Assembly (NCBI GenBank): GCA_902529515.1
Contig: CABZWX010000005.1
Coordinates: 1 to 64,000, forward strand
Direction: 5' to 3'
Length of the DNA stretch: 64,000 bases
Origin: an uncultured SAR116 cluster alpha proteobacterium
GTDB taxonomy: Bacteria; Pseudomonadota; Alphaproteobacteria; Puniceispirillales; Marisalimonadaceae
The notes beneath the pieces are model-generated. The model was not told where the DNA came from. It saw only the letters and a list, made by a program, of their open reading frames with translations, and made no database searches. The translations under genes were made by a program, and so were the position numbers. This document shows, piece after piece, positions 1 through 8,667 of this stretch. Numbering within the stretch: position 1 is the stretch's first letter; each line of letters starts with the position of its first letter.

Positions 1-2
1 AA

Positions 3-1430
3 TTAAATCTAAAGAATATTAAAACTGTTGTTCTTGATGAAGCTGATGAGATGTTAGATATGGGTTTCAAAGAAGATTTAGAAGCTATTTTGGACACTAC
101 ACCTGAAGAGAAACAGACTTTAATGTTTTCAGCAACTGTTCCAAAAACCATTGCTAAACTTGCAAAAGATTATCAAAAAGATGCCATTAGAATTACTGTT
201 GGTAAATCTAATGCGCAACATGTTGATATTGAGTATAAAGCATTCAAAATTGTATCAAGTGATCAAGAAAATGCTATCATTAACACCCTTAGATATTACG
301 AAGCAACAAACTCTATAATTTTCTGTGCTACTAGAATAGCCGTAAATCACATGACTAGTCGTTTAACAAATAGAGGTATTTCGGCAGTAGCTCTTTCAGG
401 TGAATTAAGTCAAAACGAAAGAAATATGGCTTTACAAGCAATGAGATCTTCAAAAGCAAGGGTGTGTGTTGCAACAGATGTTGCAGCCAGGGGACTGGAT
501 TTACCAAATCTTGATTTAGTCATTCATGCGGATATACCAAGAACATCAGATACATTACTTCATAGAAGCGGAAGGACTGGAAGAGCTGGAAGAAAGGGTG
601 TTTGTGTAATTCTTGTACCTCAAAATAGAAATAGAACTGCTGAACGTTTGTTTGGTCAAGCAAATATAAAACCTCATTGGACTTTTCCTCCATCTAGAGA
701 AGAAATATTAATCGAAGATAAAAAAAGAATTCTAGAAAATAAAATTTTTGAAGATCCAATAGAATCAGAAGAGCAAAGTTTTGTAGACGAATTAATTTCA
801 AAAAATACAATTAATCAGCTTGCGGTTGCCTACTACAGACTAGTTAGCAAGGATTTATCTGTTCCAGAAGATTTAAAAAATCCTTCCGATAAAAGAGATA
901 AAAACTCACAAAATTCTTCTTTTACTAAAAGTGTATGGTTTGAACTGTCGGTTGGGCGAGATGATACAGCTGAACCAAGATGGTTAGTAGCAATGCTTTG
1001 TAAAGCTGGAAATATCTCAAAAAGAGATATTGGTTCTATTAAAATACAAACAAAAGTTACTTATGTTGAAATTTCAGAACAAACCTCTAATTCATTGCTT
1101 AAGTTTGTAAATGATAAAAAGCCAATAGAACGACATATTATGGTAAAATTATTAAAAAATCCGCCAAAACTTGATAGAGCAACATCTCAACCTTCACAAA
1201 ATAAAAGAAGAAGAAGTTCAAAATTATTTTTAAAAGATAAAGACGAAGAGGTATTGAATAAACCTAAAAATATTGATTTCAAAGGTAAAAGAAAATCTGA
1301 TAGGTGGAAAAAAATAGAAAAAAGAACCAAGCCTGGGAGTGATACTTCTAAACTAAGCAAGGATAAAAAAAATAATAAAAGATCCAAAAAAATTAGTGTT
1401 AAGAACAAAAGATCAAAAATGTCAGATTGA
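3..1430 (+). CDS. DEAD-box RNA helicase with DbpA-type RNA-binding domain (5' end outside window)
   Basis: ATP-dependent RNA helicase, probably for ribosome assembly or RNA remodelling at low temperature. The frame is open to the left edge; the DEAD box is encoded at 36-47, so the N-terminal RecA half is missing from the window. Seen after it are the SAT motif (near 129), the motif V segment VATDVAARGLD and motif VI HRSGRTGRAG. A DbpA-like RNA-binding fold follows (WFELSVGRDD, near 940-1130), then a very Lys/Arg/Ser-rich tail to the stop. Domain order matches DeaD/CsdA-DbpA type helicases. The 3' end overlaps the convergent permease gene by nine bases. The family call is firm; the specific RNA target is unknown. 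Confidence 0.93.
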   Translation, partial: LNLKNIKTVVLDEADEMLDMGFKEDLEAILDTTPEEKQTLMFSATVPKTIAKLAKDYQKDAIRITVGKSNAQHVDIEYKAFKIVSSDQENAIINTLRYYEATNSIIFCATRIAVNHMTSRLTNRGISAVALSGELSQNERNMALQAMRSSKARVCVATDVAARGLDLPNLDLVIHADIPRTSDTLLHRSGRTGRAGRKGVCVILVPQNRNRTAERLFGQANIKPHWTFPPSREEILIEDKKRILENKIFEDPIESEEQSFVDELISKNTINQLAVAYYRLVSKDLSVPEDLKNPSDKRDKNSQNSSFTKSVWFELSVGRDDTAEPRWLVAMLCKAGNISKRDIGSIKIQTKVTYVEISEQTSNSLLKFVNDKKPIERHIMVKLLKNPPKLDRATSQPSQNKRRRSSKLFLKDKDEEVLNKPKNIDFKGKRKSDRWKKIEKRTKPGSDTSKLSKDKKNNKRSKKISVKNKRSKMSD

Positions 1431-2324
1431 TTTTGAACCCCTTTTATTTATTAGATAGATACCAAGACAAGTAAAAAATAAAGATAAGTAAATTTGTTCA
1501 TTTATTGGATCATCCATAATTAACCACCCAAATAACACGCCAAATATTGGTGTTAAAAATGCAAACGAACTAGTGCTACTTGCAGAGTATCTTGACATTA
1601 TCCATAACCATCCAATAAACCCCATACACATAATTACAATTACTTGAAAAGAAAAAATTAATATTAAATCTAGATCGATATTTCTAATGTAATCATTTAA
1701 CTGCATTGATAAAGGTAATAAAATAATTCCAGAAACAACTAGTTGATATAATAGTTGTGTTTCAGGAGTCGCATTTGAAAGACGCGTGGTTTTTAGCATT
1801 ATCGCTATTGTTGCCCAGCATAGACTTGCCAATAATGAATATGAATCTCCATAGAATTGTGATGTATCATAACCAGTAGTTGGTTCATAAACAGCTAGAA
1901 ATAATCCTACTAATGCAATTATTAAACCTAATATTTTGTTTAAATTGAGTTTATCATTTTCTATTAAAAAATGTGCAGCTAAAGTAAGCCACACAGGCAT
2001 TGTGTAAAAAATTAATGATACGCGTGTGACTGTTGAGTAGTCTAAGGCTGTAAACAAAAAAATAAACTCTATTGCAAATAATATCCCTGCAAAAATGCCA
2101 GGTATTAAACTACCGTTGTTAATGATAATTTTCTTTTTTAAAATGTAGCAATAAATTAAAATTGGAAAGATTGCAAAAGTGGATCGTAAGGCTACCTGAA
2201 AAATTGGATGCATACCTTCGTTAACTAACTTAACCATAACTTGGTTTAAGCCCAATAAAATTGAAAATATTATTAAAAAAGATGCAGCTAGAAAATCAAC
2301 TGGTCTATTTTTTATATTATTCAT
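1422..2324 (-). CDS. EamA/DMT-family transporter
   Basis: Inner-membrane carrier of the drug/metabolite transporter superfamily, 300 residues with about ten hydrophobic helices arranged as two EamA repeats (roughly residues 10-140 and 155-295). The repeat signature is visible as the conserved helix with FLTPIFGVLFGWL near residue 255. Substrate cannot be read from sequence; relatives export amino acids or other metabolites. Its ATG lies only 11 bases downstream of the stop of the SDR gene at 2336-3082 on the same strand, so the two are probably cotranscribed. Convergent overlap with the helicase leaves no room for an intergenic terminator. Confidence 0.85.
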   Translation of the reverse strand: MNNIKNRPVDFLAASFLIIFSILLGLNQVMVKLVNEGMHPIFQVALRSTFAIFPILIYCYILKKKIIINNGSLIPGIFAGILFAIEFIFLFTALDYSTVTRVSLIFYTMPVWLTLAAHFLIENDKLNLNKILGLIIALVGLFLAVYEPTTGYDTSQFYGDSYSLLASLCWATIAIMLKTTRLSNATPETQLLYQLVVSGIILLPLSMQLNDYIRNIDLDLILIFSFQVIVIMCMGFIGWLWIMSRYSASSTSSFAFLTPIFGVLFGWLIMDDPINEQIYLSLFFTCLGIYLINKRGSKSI

Positions 2325-2335
2325 TGTTTAATATT

Positions 2336-3082
2336 TTACGGAAAATAACTTCCACCATTAACATGAATTGTTTGTCCAGTTATAAAATCAGAATTAGGAC
2401 CACATAAATTAGAAATCATAGTAGCTACTTCAACAGGATAACCTTTTCTTCCAATAGGAGGATTTGAATGAGATGGATGTACAAGGCTTCTTCCTGCAGA
2501 AGGACCTCTAACGGTATCAATCAACCCTGGCACAACTGTATTAATAGTAATACCTACCTCAGCATATTCCATTGCTAAAGCTCTTGAAAAACCAACTACT
2601 GCTGACTTTGATGTTATAACGTGGGCTCTTCCTATTGCACTGATATGTGCTGATAATCCTCCAAGATTTACAATTCTTCCCCAATTATTTTTTTTCATTT
2701 CTGGAATTACTGCCTTACAAGTATGAAATAATGTATCTAAATTAATAGATAATACAAATCTCCATTGATCAAATGACATATCATCAAATTTATTGAACTC
2801 TCTTTGTGATGCATTATTTACTAAAATTGAAACATTACCTAATTTTGATCCAGCATTTACAAGATGACGTGATGTATCTTCGTTCGTTAAGTCACCAATG
2901 AAAATGTCAGCATTAACTCCATTTTTTTTTACAATTTCTAGTGTTTCCATAGCACCCTCTTTGTCAGAGTTTGCGTGGACTAAAACATTAAAGCCTAACT
3001 TCGAAAGACTATCACAAGTTGCTCTGCCAATATTTTTAGCAGCACCAGTGACTATAGCAACTTTTCCTTTATTTACTGTCAT
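2336..3082 (-). CDS. SDR-family protein with substituted catalytic residues
   Basis: Short-chain dehydrogenase/reductase fold, 248 residues. The N-terminal nucleotide-binding motif TGAAKNIG (12-19) and the NNAS motif (89-92) are intact. The usual catalytic Ser position is Gly142 and the Tyr of YxxxK is Val155 (segment VITSK); Lys159 remains. The Gly-Gly segment and RAH-VITSK pattern resemble a recurring divergent SDR subfamily rather than random decay. It may act with different chemistry or on an unusual substrate. It is divergent from the TPP decarboxylase genes across a 155-base spacer and leads into a permease gene. Fold certain, activity unknown. Confidence 0.85.
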   Translation of the reverse strand: MTVNKGKVAIVTGAAKNIGRATCDSLSKLGFNVLVHANSDKEGAMETLEIVKKNGVNADIFIGDLTNEDTSRHLVNAGSKLGNVSILVNNASQREFNKFDDMSFDQWRFVLSINLDTLFHTCKAVIPEMKKNNWGRIVNLGGLSAHISAIGRAHVITSKSAVVGFSRALAMEYAEVGITINTVVPGLIDTVRGPSAGRSLVHPSHSNPPIGRKGYPVEVATMISNLCGPNSDFITGQTIHVNGGSYFP

Positions 3083-3237
3083 TTAAAATTATTCCTTATA
3101 AGTAAATTGTTAAAACGATTTCTAAAAATTCTACGAAAAAATAGTTACATAATTTTACATACTACACTAATGTATAAACTTGAATTTTTTTAATTACAAT
3201 TTAACATCATTCTCATTACAAACAAACGGATTAAACT

Positions 3238-3765
3238 ATGGAGGGTGCGATAAAAGACTGGCGTAATGATATTTACAAAGTTTTCAAAGAATTAGATATT
3301 ACAATGGTTTCTCATGTTCCTGATGCTGGACATACACCTCTAATAAATCTCTGTGAAAAAGATAATGAAATTGATGTTGTAACACTTACAACTGAACAAG
3401 ACGGAGTTGGTTTATCTTGTGGTGCATTTGCTGGAGGTAGAAAAAGCGCACTGCTAATGCAATCAAGTGGTGTAGGAAATTGTATAAATGCCCTTGCTTT
3501 ACCAAATATTTGTAGAATTCCATTCTTAACTTTAGTTTCTATGAGAGGTGAATGGGGAGAATTTGTTCCATGGCAAGTTCCTATGGGATTAGGAACCCCA
3601 AAAGTTTTGGAAGCAATGGACGTTAAAGTTTTTAGAGCTGATTATAAAGAAGAAGTCGGGTCAACAGTAGATGCTGCTGCAAGATTTGCATTTAATACCA
3701 ATCGTTCTGTAGCAGTTTTGTTATCTCAAAAAATGATTGGCGCAAAACAATTTAAAAATGGATAA
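3238..3765 (+). CDS. comD: Sulfopyruvate/phosphonopyruvate decarboxylase-type TPP enzyme, alpha subunit
   Basis: Pyrimidine-binding (PP) domain subunit of a split thiamine-diphosphate decarboxylase, 175 residues, the length typical of ComD. The catalytic Glu region TTEQDGVGLSCGA (51-63; Glu53) and the following LLMQSSGVGNCINAL segment match sulfopyruvate and phosphonopyruvate decarboxylases. Sulfopyruvate decarboxylase makes sulfoacetaldehyde and CO2. The beta subunit starts six bases after its stop, so they form one enzyme. The start ATG has only a weak CGGA upstream; a later Met near residue 23 lies inside conserved sequence, so this start is preferred. Substrate could instead be another 3-substituted pyruvate. 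Confidence 0.8.
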   Translation: MEGAIKDWRNDIYKVFKELDITMVSHVPDAGHTPLINLCEKDNEIDVVTLTTEQDGVGLSCGAFAGGRKSALLMQSSGVGNCINALALPNICRIPFLTLVSMRGEWGEFVPWQVPMGLGTPKVLEAMDVKVFRADYKEEVGSTVDAAARFAFNTNRSVAVLLSQKMIGAKQFKNG

Positions 3766-3770
3766 ATATT

Positions 3771-4340
3771 ATGATTGAAAGAAGACCTTTTGTTCAAAAA
3801 ATTTTAAAAAATAGACAATCAAACCTTAGAGTTGTTAGTGGTCTAGGAACTTCAACATGGGATTTAATGTCTGGCGGCGATGATAAAGCGAATTTTGGTT
3901 TTATTGGAGCAATGGGGCAGGCAATACCTTTTGCGTTAGGGTTAGCTATGGCACAGCCAGATTTAAGAATTCTTTTGTTTACCGGAGACGGAGATACTCT
4001 AATGAGCCTTGGTTCAATTGCTACAGTCGCAAACCATCCAGTTACGAACCTTACTATTGTGGTTATGGACAATGAATCTTATGTTGAAACAGGAAGTCAA
4101 CCTACCGCAACCGCTGGAAAAACAAATCTTGAAATTGTGGCTAAAGGATCAGGGATCTCTAACTCTTATACGATAAAAAATGAAAAAGATTATGATAGGT
4201 TAATAAAAACCATTTATGAAGAAAAAGGTCCTTCACTTGTTGTTGCAAAATGTCAAGCAAAGGCAACACCCTTGGTTTTCCCACATTCATTTGATGGATC
4301 GGTTTCAATAAATAGATTTATGAGCACTCTTAAATCATAA
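3771..4340 (+). CDS. comE: Sulfopyruvate/phosphonopyruvate decarboxylase-type TPP enzyme, beta subunit
   Basis: TPP-binding domain subunit, 189 residues, as long as ComE. The thiamine diphosphate motif is clear: GDG at 72-74 and Asn101 after about 26 residues (GDGDT...MDNES), followed by VETGSQPTATAG. It completes the enzyme begun by the alpha subunit. Its TAA stop overlaps the ATG of the next gene (TAATG at 4338-4342), showing tight translational coupling to a Gfo/Idh/MocA oxidoreductase. Family assignment is strong; the choice of sulfopyruvate over phosphonopyruvate rests on the two-subunit layout and on the nearby YihU-like dehydrogenase. Confidence 0.8.
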   Translation: MIERRPFVQKILKNRQSNLRVVSGLGTSTWDLMSGGDDKANFGFIGAMGQAIPFALGLAMAQPDLRILLFTGDGDTLMSLGSIATVANHPVTNLTIVVMDNESYVETGSQPTATAGKTNLEIVAKGSGISNSYTIKNEKDYDRLIKTIYEEKGPSLVVAKCQAKATPLVFPHSFDGSVSINRFMSTLKS

Positions 4341-5383
4341 TGCAAAATAATCAAATGATTAATCTTGCCATTATGGGCATAGGAACTATTGGTAAGCGCC
4401 ACTTAATGGCTATCGATACAATAGATAATGTGAAGCTATGTGGAATAGTTGATTTAACTGAAGACGCAAGATCATTTTGTAATTATAATAAAATATCAAT
4501 ATTTGATGATCTTAATGAATTAAAAAAATCTACTAAAGTAGATGGTGTAATTATTTCTACACCTACTATTATGCACCATGAAAATGCAATATCAGCACTG
4601 AATTTAGGATTAGATATTCTAATTGAAAAACCTATTTCAGCCACATCATCTGAAGCTGAGCAAATTGAAAAGATTGCACGACAAAATAATTGTTCAGTTT
4701 TAGTTGGTCATCAAAGACGATTTAATCCAATAGTATTAAAAACAAAAGAAATTATTCTTGAAAAAAAAATTGGAAATGTTTTAGGAATATCTGGAATTTG
4801 GGCGCTTCGAAAAGATGATGATTATTTTTTATCTGAATGGAGAAAAAAAATTAGCGCTGGTCCTGTAATAACTAATCTTATTCACGATATTGATTATCTA
4901 AGATTTATATTTGGAGAAATTACAGATGTTTCGGCATTCTCGTCAAATAATATAAATAATTTTGAAAAAGAAGATATTATTTCTGCAAATTTGAGATTTG
5001 AACAAGGGCTTATAGGTAATTTTTTAATAAGTGATAGTGGTACTTCTCCTTGGTCTTGGGAGACTGGGACGGGCGAAAATATAAATTTACCTCACCTAAA
5101 AGAAAATAATCTAAGAATAGTTGGCACACAAGGTTCATTAGAATTTCCAAATCTTAAGCTATGGAGTTACAAAAATGAAGGAGATAATTGGAAAAGTGAG
5201 TTAGAGAGCTTTAATTATGATTTAGATGAAGTCGATCCTTACATTTCCCAAATCAACCATTTCATTGATGTGATTAATAAAAAAGTGGACCCCATTACAA
5301 ATGCTTCTGACGCAAAAAGAACACTTAAGGTAGCACTTTCAATTCTTGAGTCAGCTAAATTAAGTAGTATAATTAAGATATGA
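4340..5383 (+). CDS. Gfo/Idh/MocA-family oxidoreductase
   Basis: NAD(P)-dependent oxidoreductase of 347 residues. The Rossmann motif GIGTIG (13-18) and the EKP motif of the family near residue 97 (IEKPIS) are visible, followed by the C-terminal alpha/beta domain with HDIDYLRFIFG. Relatives act on polyols, inositols, sugars or sugar acids. It is translationally coupled to the TPP enzyme beta subunit and followed after 21 bases by an SDR, so all four genes (3238-6178) look like one operon. A role in oxidising or reducing the C3 substrate handled by the TPP enzyme is inferred, not shown. Confidence 0.85.
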   Translation: MQNNQMINLAIMGIGTIGKRHLMAIDTIDNVKLCGIVDLTEDARSFCNYNKISIFDDLNELKKSTKVDGVIISTPTIMHHENAISALNLGLDILIEKPISATSSEAEQIEKIARQNNCSVLVGHQRRFNPIVLKTKEIILEKKIGNVLGISGIWALRKDDDYFLSEWRKKISAGPVITNLIHDIDYLRFIFGEITDVSAFSSNNINNFEKEDIISANLRFEQGLIGNFLISDSGTSPWSWETGTGENINLPHLKENNLRIVGTQGSLEFPNLKLWSYKNEGDNWKSELESFNYDLDEVDPYISQINHFIDVINKKVDPITNASDAKRTLKVALSILESAKLSSIIKI

Positions 5384-5404
5384 TCATAAATTGGGAGAAA
5401 TGAC

Positions 5405-6178
5405 ATGTACGATTTAGGCCTAAAAGATAAAGTAATATTAATCACTGGTGGAAGTGATGGTTTGGGTTATGCATCAGCTGAATTATTATCATCTGAAGAA
5501 GCACATGTTGTAATTTGTGGAAGAAGAGGGGATTATTTAAACGAAAAAGCTAAAATAATTACAGAAAAAACAGGTAATGAAGTTATTCCGATTAAAGCTG
5601 ATGTAAGTATTGCAGAGGATTGTAAAAAACTAGTTGAGGAAACTATAGCTAGGTTCAAGAAAATTGACGTATTAGTTAACAATGCTGGAGCATCGGCTGC
5701 TGCACTTTTTGAGGATGTGACTGATAAAAACTGGGAAGATGATATAAATCTAAAATTAATGTCTACGATAAGAATGTGTCGTTTAGCAATACCTTATATG
5801 AAATCAAATAATGGTGGAGTTATAATAAATGCCACAATTGGAGGCGGAAAAGCCCCTAATGCTGGATCATTACCAACTACTGTTACTAGAGCTGCTGGTA
5901 TAAACTTGACAAAATCTCTTGCTAATCAATATGCAAAAGATCAAATAAGAGTTAACACAATATGTATTGGACTAATTAAAAGTGCTCAATGGGAACGTAG
6001 AGCTGGATCAGGAAGTATTGAGGACTTTTATAATGAACTATCAAAAAAAGTTCCTATGGGTTTGGTTGGTGAGGAAATTGACTACGCCAACCTAGTTGCA
6101 TTTCTATCTTCTAAAAGAAGTTCATATATTACAGGAACTGCTATTAATTTAGATGGTGGTTTGTGTCCTGTAGTATAG
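5405..6178 (+). CDS. Atypical SDR-family protein lacking the YxxxK dyad
   Basis: SDR fold of 257 residues with an intact TGGSDGLG cofactor motif (14-21) and NNAG (92-95). At the active site the canonical Tyr and Lys are Thr158 and Arg162 (segment TTVTR), and the catalytic Ser region reads NATIGGG. This pattern recurs in a divergent SDR subfamily. A good GGGAGA ribosome site precedes the ATG by six bases; an out-of-frame ATG at 5400 is ignored. Last gene of the 3238-6178 operon. It converges on the YihU-like gene with only 17 bases between. Possibly a structural or unusual-chemistry partner; function unknown. Confidence 0.85.
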   Translation: MYDLGLKDKVILITGGSDGLGYASAELLSSEEAHVVICGRRGDYLNEKAKIITEKTGNEVIPIKADVSIAEDCKKLVEETIARFKKIDVLVNNAGASAAALFEDVTDKNWEDDINLKLMSTIRMCRLAIPYMKSNNGGVIINATIGGGKAPNAGSLPTTVTRAAGINLTKSLANQYAKDQIRVNTICIGLIKSAQWERRAGSGSIEDFYNELSKKVPMGLVGEEIDYANLVAFLSSKRSSYITGTAINLDGGLCPVV

Positions 6179-6195
6179 ATTTAAAAGACAGACAA

Positions 6196-7104
6196 TTAAC
6201 TTTTTTTAATTCTTGGTGGATCAACTTCAGCAAGTTCACAAGCATAATCAAGTAATGCGCTAAAATCTTTTTTAGCAAATTTACCGGATCTAGCTTGACC
6301 ATAAACTGCTTGTACTGATGAACCAACTGGTAAACCAACTCTAAAACTATTTGCCGTCTCAATTGCTAACCCCATGTCTTTGTGAGCAAGATCAATTGTA
6401 AACCCTGGTTCAATATCATTTTTAAGTACTTTTGATAAAAAATTAATATGGAACTGTCCATTATTAGCAGTTGTTCCAGCATTCACTTCTTTAAATGTAT
6501 TTAAATCTAAACCAATTTTTTGAGCAAGTGTAAGGGCTTCAGCAGTTATTTGAGCAATACTTAGTATTTGAAAATTATTAACAACTTTTGCTCTTATTCC
6601 TGACCCAACTTTCCCACATCTTATAATAGTAGTTCCCATTGCATTAAGTAATGGTTCAATTTTTTTAAAAGCTTCCTCGTTATCACATCCTACCATAAAA
6701 AGAGAATCACCTGAGATTGCGTGACTTACTAACCTGCCAACTGGAGCATCTATAAAATCAATATCTTTTTGTTTGCATATTTTATATATTTCATCTGTAC
6801 CTGTTGGTGCAATTGTACTCATATCTAATATAATCGATCCAGGCTTAATGTATGACAAAACACCATCAGGGTCTGTAATTACGGATTTAACATTTTCTGT
6901 AGATGGCAACATTGTTACAATAATTTCTGCATTCTCAACAGTATCTTTAATATTATTTCCTGGAATAGCTCCTGACTTGATGTGGGGCTGCATCTTTTCT
7001 TTTTCTATGTCATAAACAGATAAATTCGTTCCCTTTTTTATAATATTTAGAGCCATTGGTCCTCCCATTGCGCCAAGACCAATAAAAGCTATCGGTTCAC
7101 TCAT
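6196..7104 (-). CDS. Beta-hydroxyacid dehydrogenase similar to sulfolactaldehyde reductase YihU
   Basis: NAD(P)-dependent dehydrogenase of 302 residues. GLGAMGGPMA (9-18) binds cofactor. The substrate segment is DAPVGR (119-124), the PVGR variant found in YihU, rather than the more usual DAPVSGG. The region around Lys173 (GSGIRAKVVNN) and the C-terminal IDLAHKDMGLAI also parallel E. coli YihU, which interconverts sulfolactaldehyde and dihydroxypropanesulfonate. Neighbours on the opposite strand encode a sulfopyruvate-type decarboxylase, which supports a C3-sulfonate role. Other possible substrates are tartronate semialdehyde or succinate semialdehyde. GGGAGAAG lies upstream of the ATG. It is divergent from zwf. 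Confidence 0.8.
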   Translation of the reverse strand: MSEPIAFIGLGAMGGPMALNIIKKGTNLSVYDIEKEKMQPHIKSGAIPGNNIKDTVENAEIIVTMLPSTENVKSVITDPDGVLSYIKPGSIILDMSTIAPTGTDEIYKICKQKDIDFIDAPVGRLVSHAISGDSLFMVGCDNEEAFKKIEPLLNAMGTTIIRCGKVGSGIRAKVVNNFQILSIAQITAEALTLAQKIGLDLNTFKEVNAGTTANNGQFHINFLSKVLKNDIEPGFTIDLAHKDMGLAIETANSFRVGLPVGSSVQAVYGQARSGKFAKKDFSALLDYACELAEVDPPRIKKS

Positions 7105-7151
7105 AAAATACTTCTCCCTAACTTATTGCTAATTATTTAATCAACATTAAA

Positions 7152-7191
7152 CTTAAATAATATTAATTTACAATTATTTATAATATTTAAG
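7152..7191. promoter_or_regulatory. Inverted repeat in the yihU-like/zwf divergent spacer
   Basis: Arms CTTAAATA (7152-7159) and TATTTAAG (7184-7191) are exact reverse complements, with further partly pairing AT bases between. It sits in the only 126-base spacer that can hold promoters for both divergent genes, so it may be an operator. The arms are almost pure A+T in an AT-rich genome, so chance is a real alternative. Confidence 0.25.
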
Positions 7192-7230
7192 GTATTTATT
7201 AATTATTTTAGAGTAAATAAAAGTTGTATC

Positions 7231-8667
7231 ATGATATCAGATAAATCTAACATCGTTCCAAGTGAATTCATAATCGTTGGTGGGACAGGAAATCTCTCTA
7301 AAAATAAAATATTACCAGCTTTATTTTGGAGATTTTTAGATAAGCAGATTGATGAAAACTCAAATATAATTTTGTGCGATAAAGAAATAAAATCCAAGGG
7401 TGTTTTTTTTTCGGCATTAAAATTTAAATGTGATGAAGCTATAAAAAAAGTTATTGATAATGAAAAAATCTGGGATGATTTTCTAAATATTATAAAATTT
7501 GTTAAGCTAGATGTTGTTTCTGGTAATGGTCATCTTGAATTAGTTAAAATTTTAAAAGAAAAATTTGATCCCAATAGACCCATAATATTTTACTTAGCAA
7601 TAGCGTCTAGCTTATTTGGTAATAGTTGTAGGTTCATTAGAGACTCTGGTTTAAATGTTCCTCAAAGTAGGCTAGTAATTGAAAAACCAATTGGCAAAAA
7701 TAAATCAACAGCCATACAAATTAACAATGAAATATCAAGTGTTTTTAAAGAAAGTCAAATTTATAGAATAGATCACTATTTAGGTAAAGAAACAGTTCAA
7801 AATTTGATGGCTTTAAGGTTTGCAAATACATTTTTCGAAAATCAATGGAACAATAAAAATGTAGACAATGTTCAAATTACAGTTTCTGAGACAGTTGGTG
7901 TTGAAGATAGAATTTCTTATTATAATGAATATGGTGCAATAAGAGATATGTTACAAAATCATCTCTTACAACTTGTATGTTTGATAGCTATGGAACCGCC
8001 TTCATTTTATGAAGCAGATCAACTTAGAGACGAGAAATTAAGAGTTTTAAAAGCTCTCAAACCAATTACAGAAGAAGAAATTCAGACAGGCCAATATAGA
8101 AGTTTTTCAGATGAATTAGGAGAAAACTCAAATACAGAAACTTTTGTATCTCTAAAAGTTGTAATAAATAATTGGAGATGGGCTGGAGTTCCATTTTACA
8201 TCAGAACTGGTAAAAAATTATCTACTAGAGCAAGTGAAATAATTATTACCTTTAAAAATAAACCACATGATATTTTTTCTAAATTTACAACAGATGCTCA
8301 TGACGAACCCAATAGACTTATAATAAGAGTACAGCCCGAAGAAGGCCTTAAACTAAAATTAACTTCAAAAGCACCTGGCCCAGGTGGTATGCGCTTTTTC
8401 CCTTCAGAACTCAATTTGTCCTTTGGTGATACTTTTGCTGATAGACTACCCGATGCTTACGAGAGGCTTTTAATGGATGTTGTTAGAGGTAATCAAACAC
8501 TTTTTATGAGATCTGATGAAGTGCTGGCTGCTTGGGATTTTATTGATCCAATTGTAGAAATAGCAAAAAATCAAGAAACTCAACTCTATAGAACTGGTAC
8601 TATGGGCCCAGAAGATAAAATTTTGGTTTTGGAAGGGCATCAATGGCTTGATCCAAAAGATGAATAA
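7231..8667 (+). CDS. zwf: Glucose-6-phosphate 1-dehydrogenase
   Basis: Oxidises glucose-6-phosphate to 6-phosphogluconolactone with NAD(P)+. 478 residues, a normal Zwf length. The cofactor motif reads GGTGNLSKNKILPAL (17-31) in place of the more common GASGDLAxRKL. The substrate signature RIDHYLGKE (179-187) and downstream NHLLQL with the catalytic-His region are intact. It is the first gene of an overlapping zwf-pgl-edd operon, the upper Entner-Doudoroff pathway. Its stop overlaps the pgl ATG (TAATG at 8665-8669). No strong ribosome site precedes the ATG, which is common for first genes here. Confidence 0.96.
   Translation: MISDKSNIVPSEFIIVGGTGNLSKNKILPALFWRFLDKQIDENSNIILCDKEIKSKGVFFSALKFKCDEAIKKVIDNEKIWDDFLNIIKFVKLDVVSGNGHLELVKILKEKFDPNRPIIFYLAIASSLFGNSCRFIRDSGLNVPQSRLVIEKPIGKNKSTAIQINNEISSVFKESQIYRIDHYLGKETVQNLMALRFANTFFENQWNNKNVDNVQITVSETVGVEDRISYYNEYGAIRDMLQNHLLQLVCLIAMEPPSFYEADQLRDEKLRVLKALKPITEEEIQTGQYRSFSDELGENSNTETFVSLKVVINNWRWAGVPFYIRTGKKLSTRASEIIITFKNKPHDIFSKFTTDAHDEPNRLIIRVQPEEGLKLKLTSKAPGPGGMRFFPSELNLSFGDTFADRLPDAYERLLMDVVRGNQTLFMRSDEVLAAWDFIDPIVEIAKNQETQLYRTGTMGPEDKILVLEGHQWLDPKDE

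Noticed and set aside
1187..1408. 73-residue minus-strand frame opposite the helicase tail
   Set aside because: Leu/Phe-rich translation is the complement of the Lys-rich helicase tail; no ribosome site or independent support.
3145..3178. TACAT/ATGTA half-sites and a TATAAA box as a comDE promoter
   Set aside because: Spacing between any -35-like and -10-like hexamers is wrong (13 or 22 bases), and the repeat is only five bases per arm.
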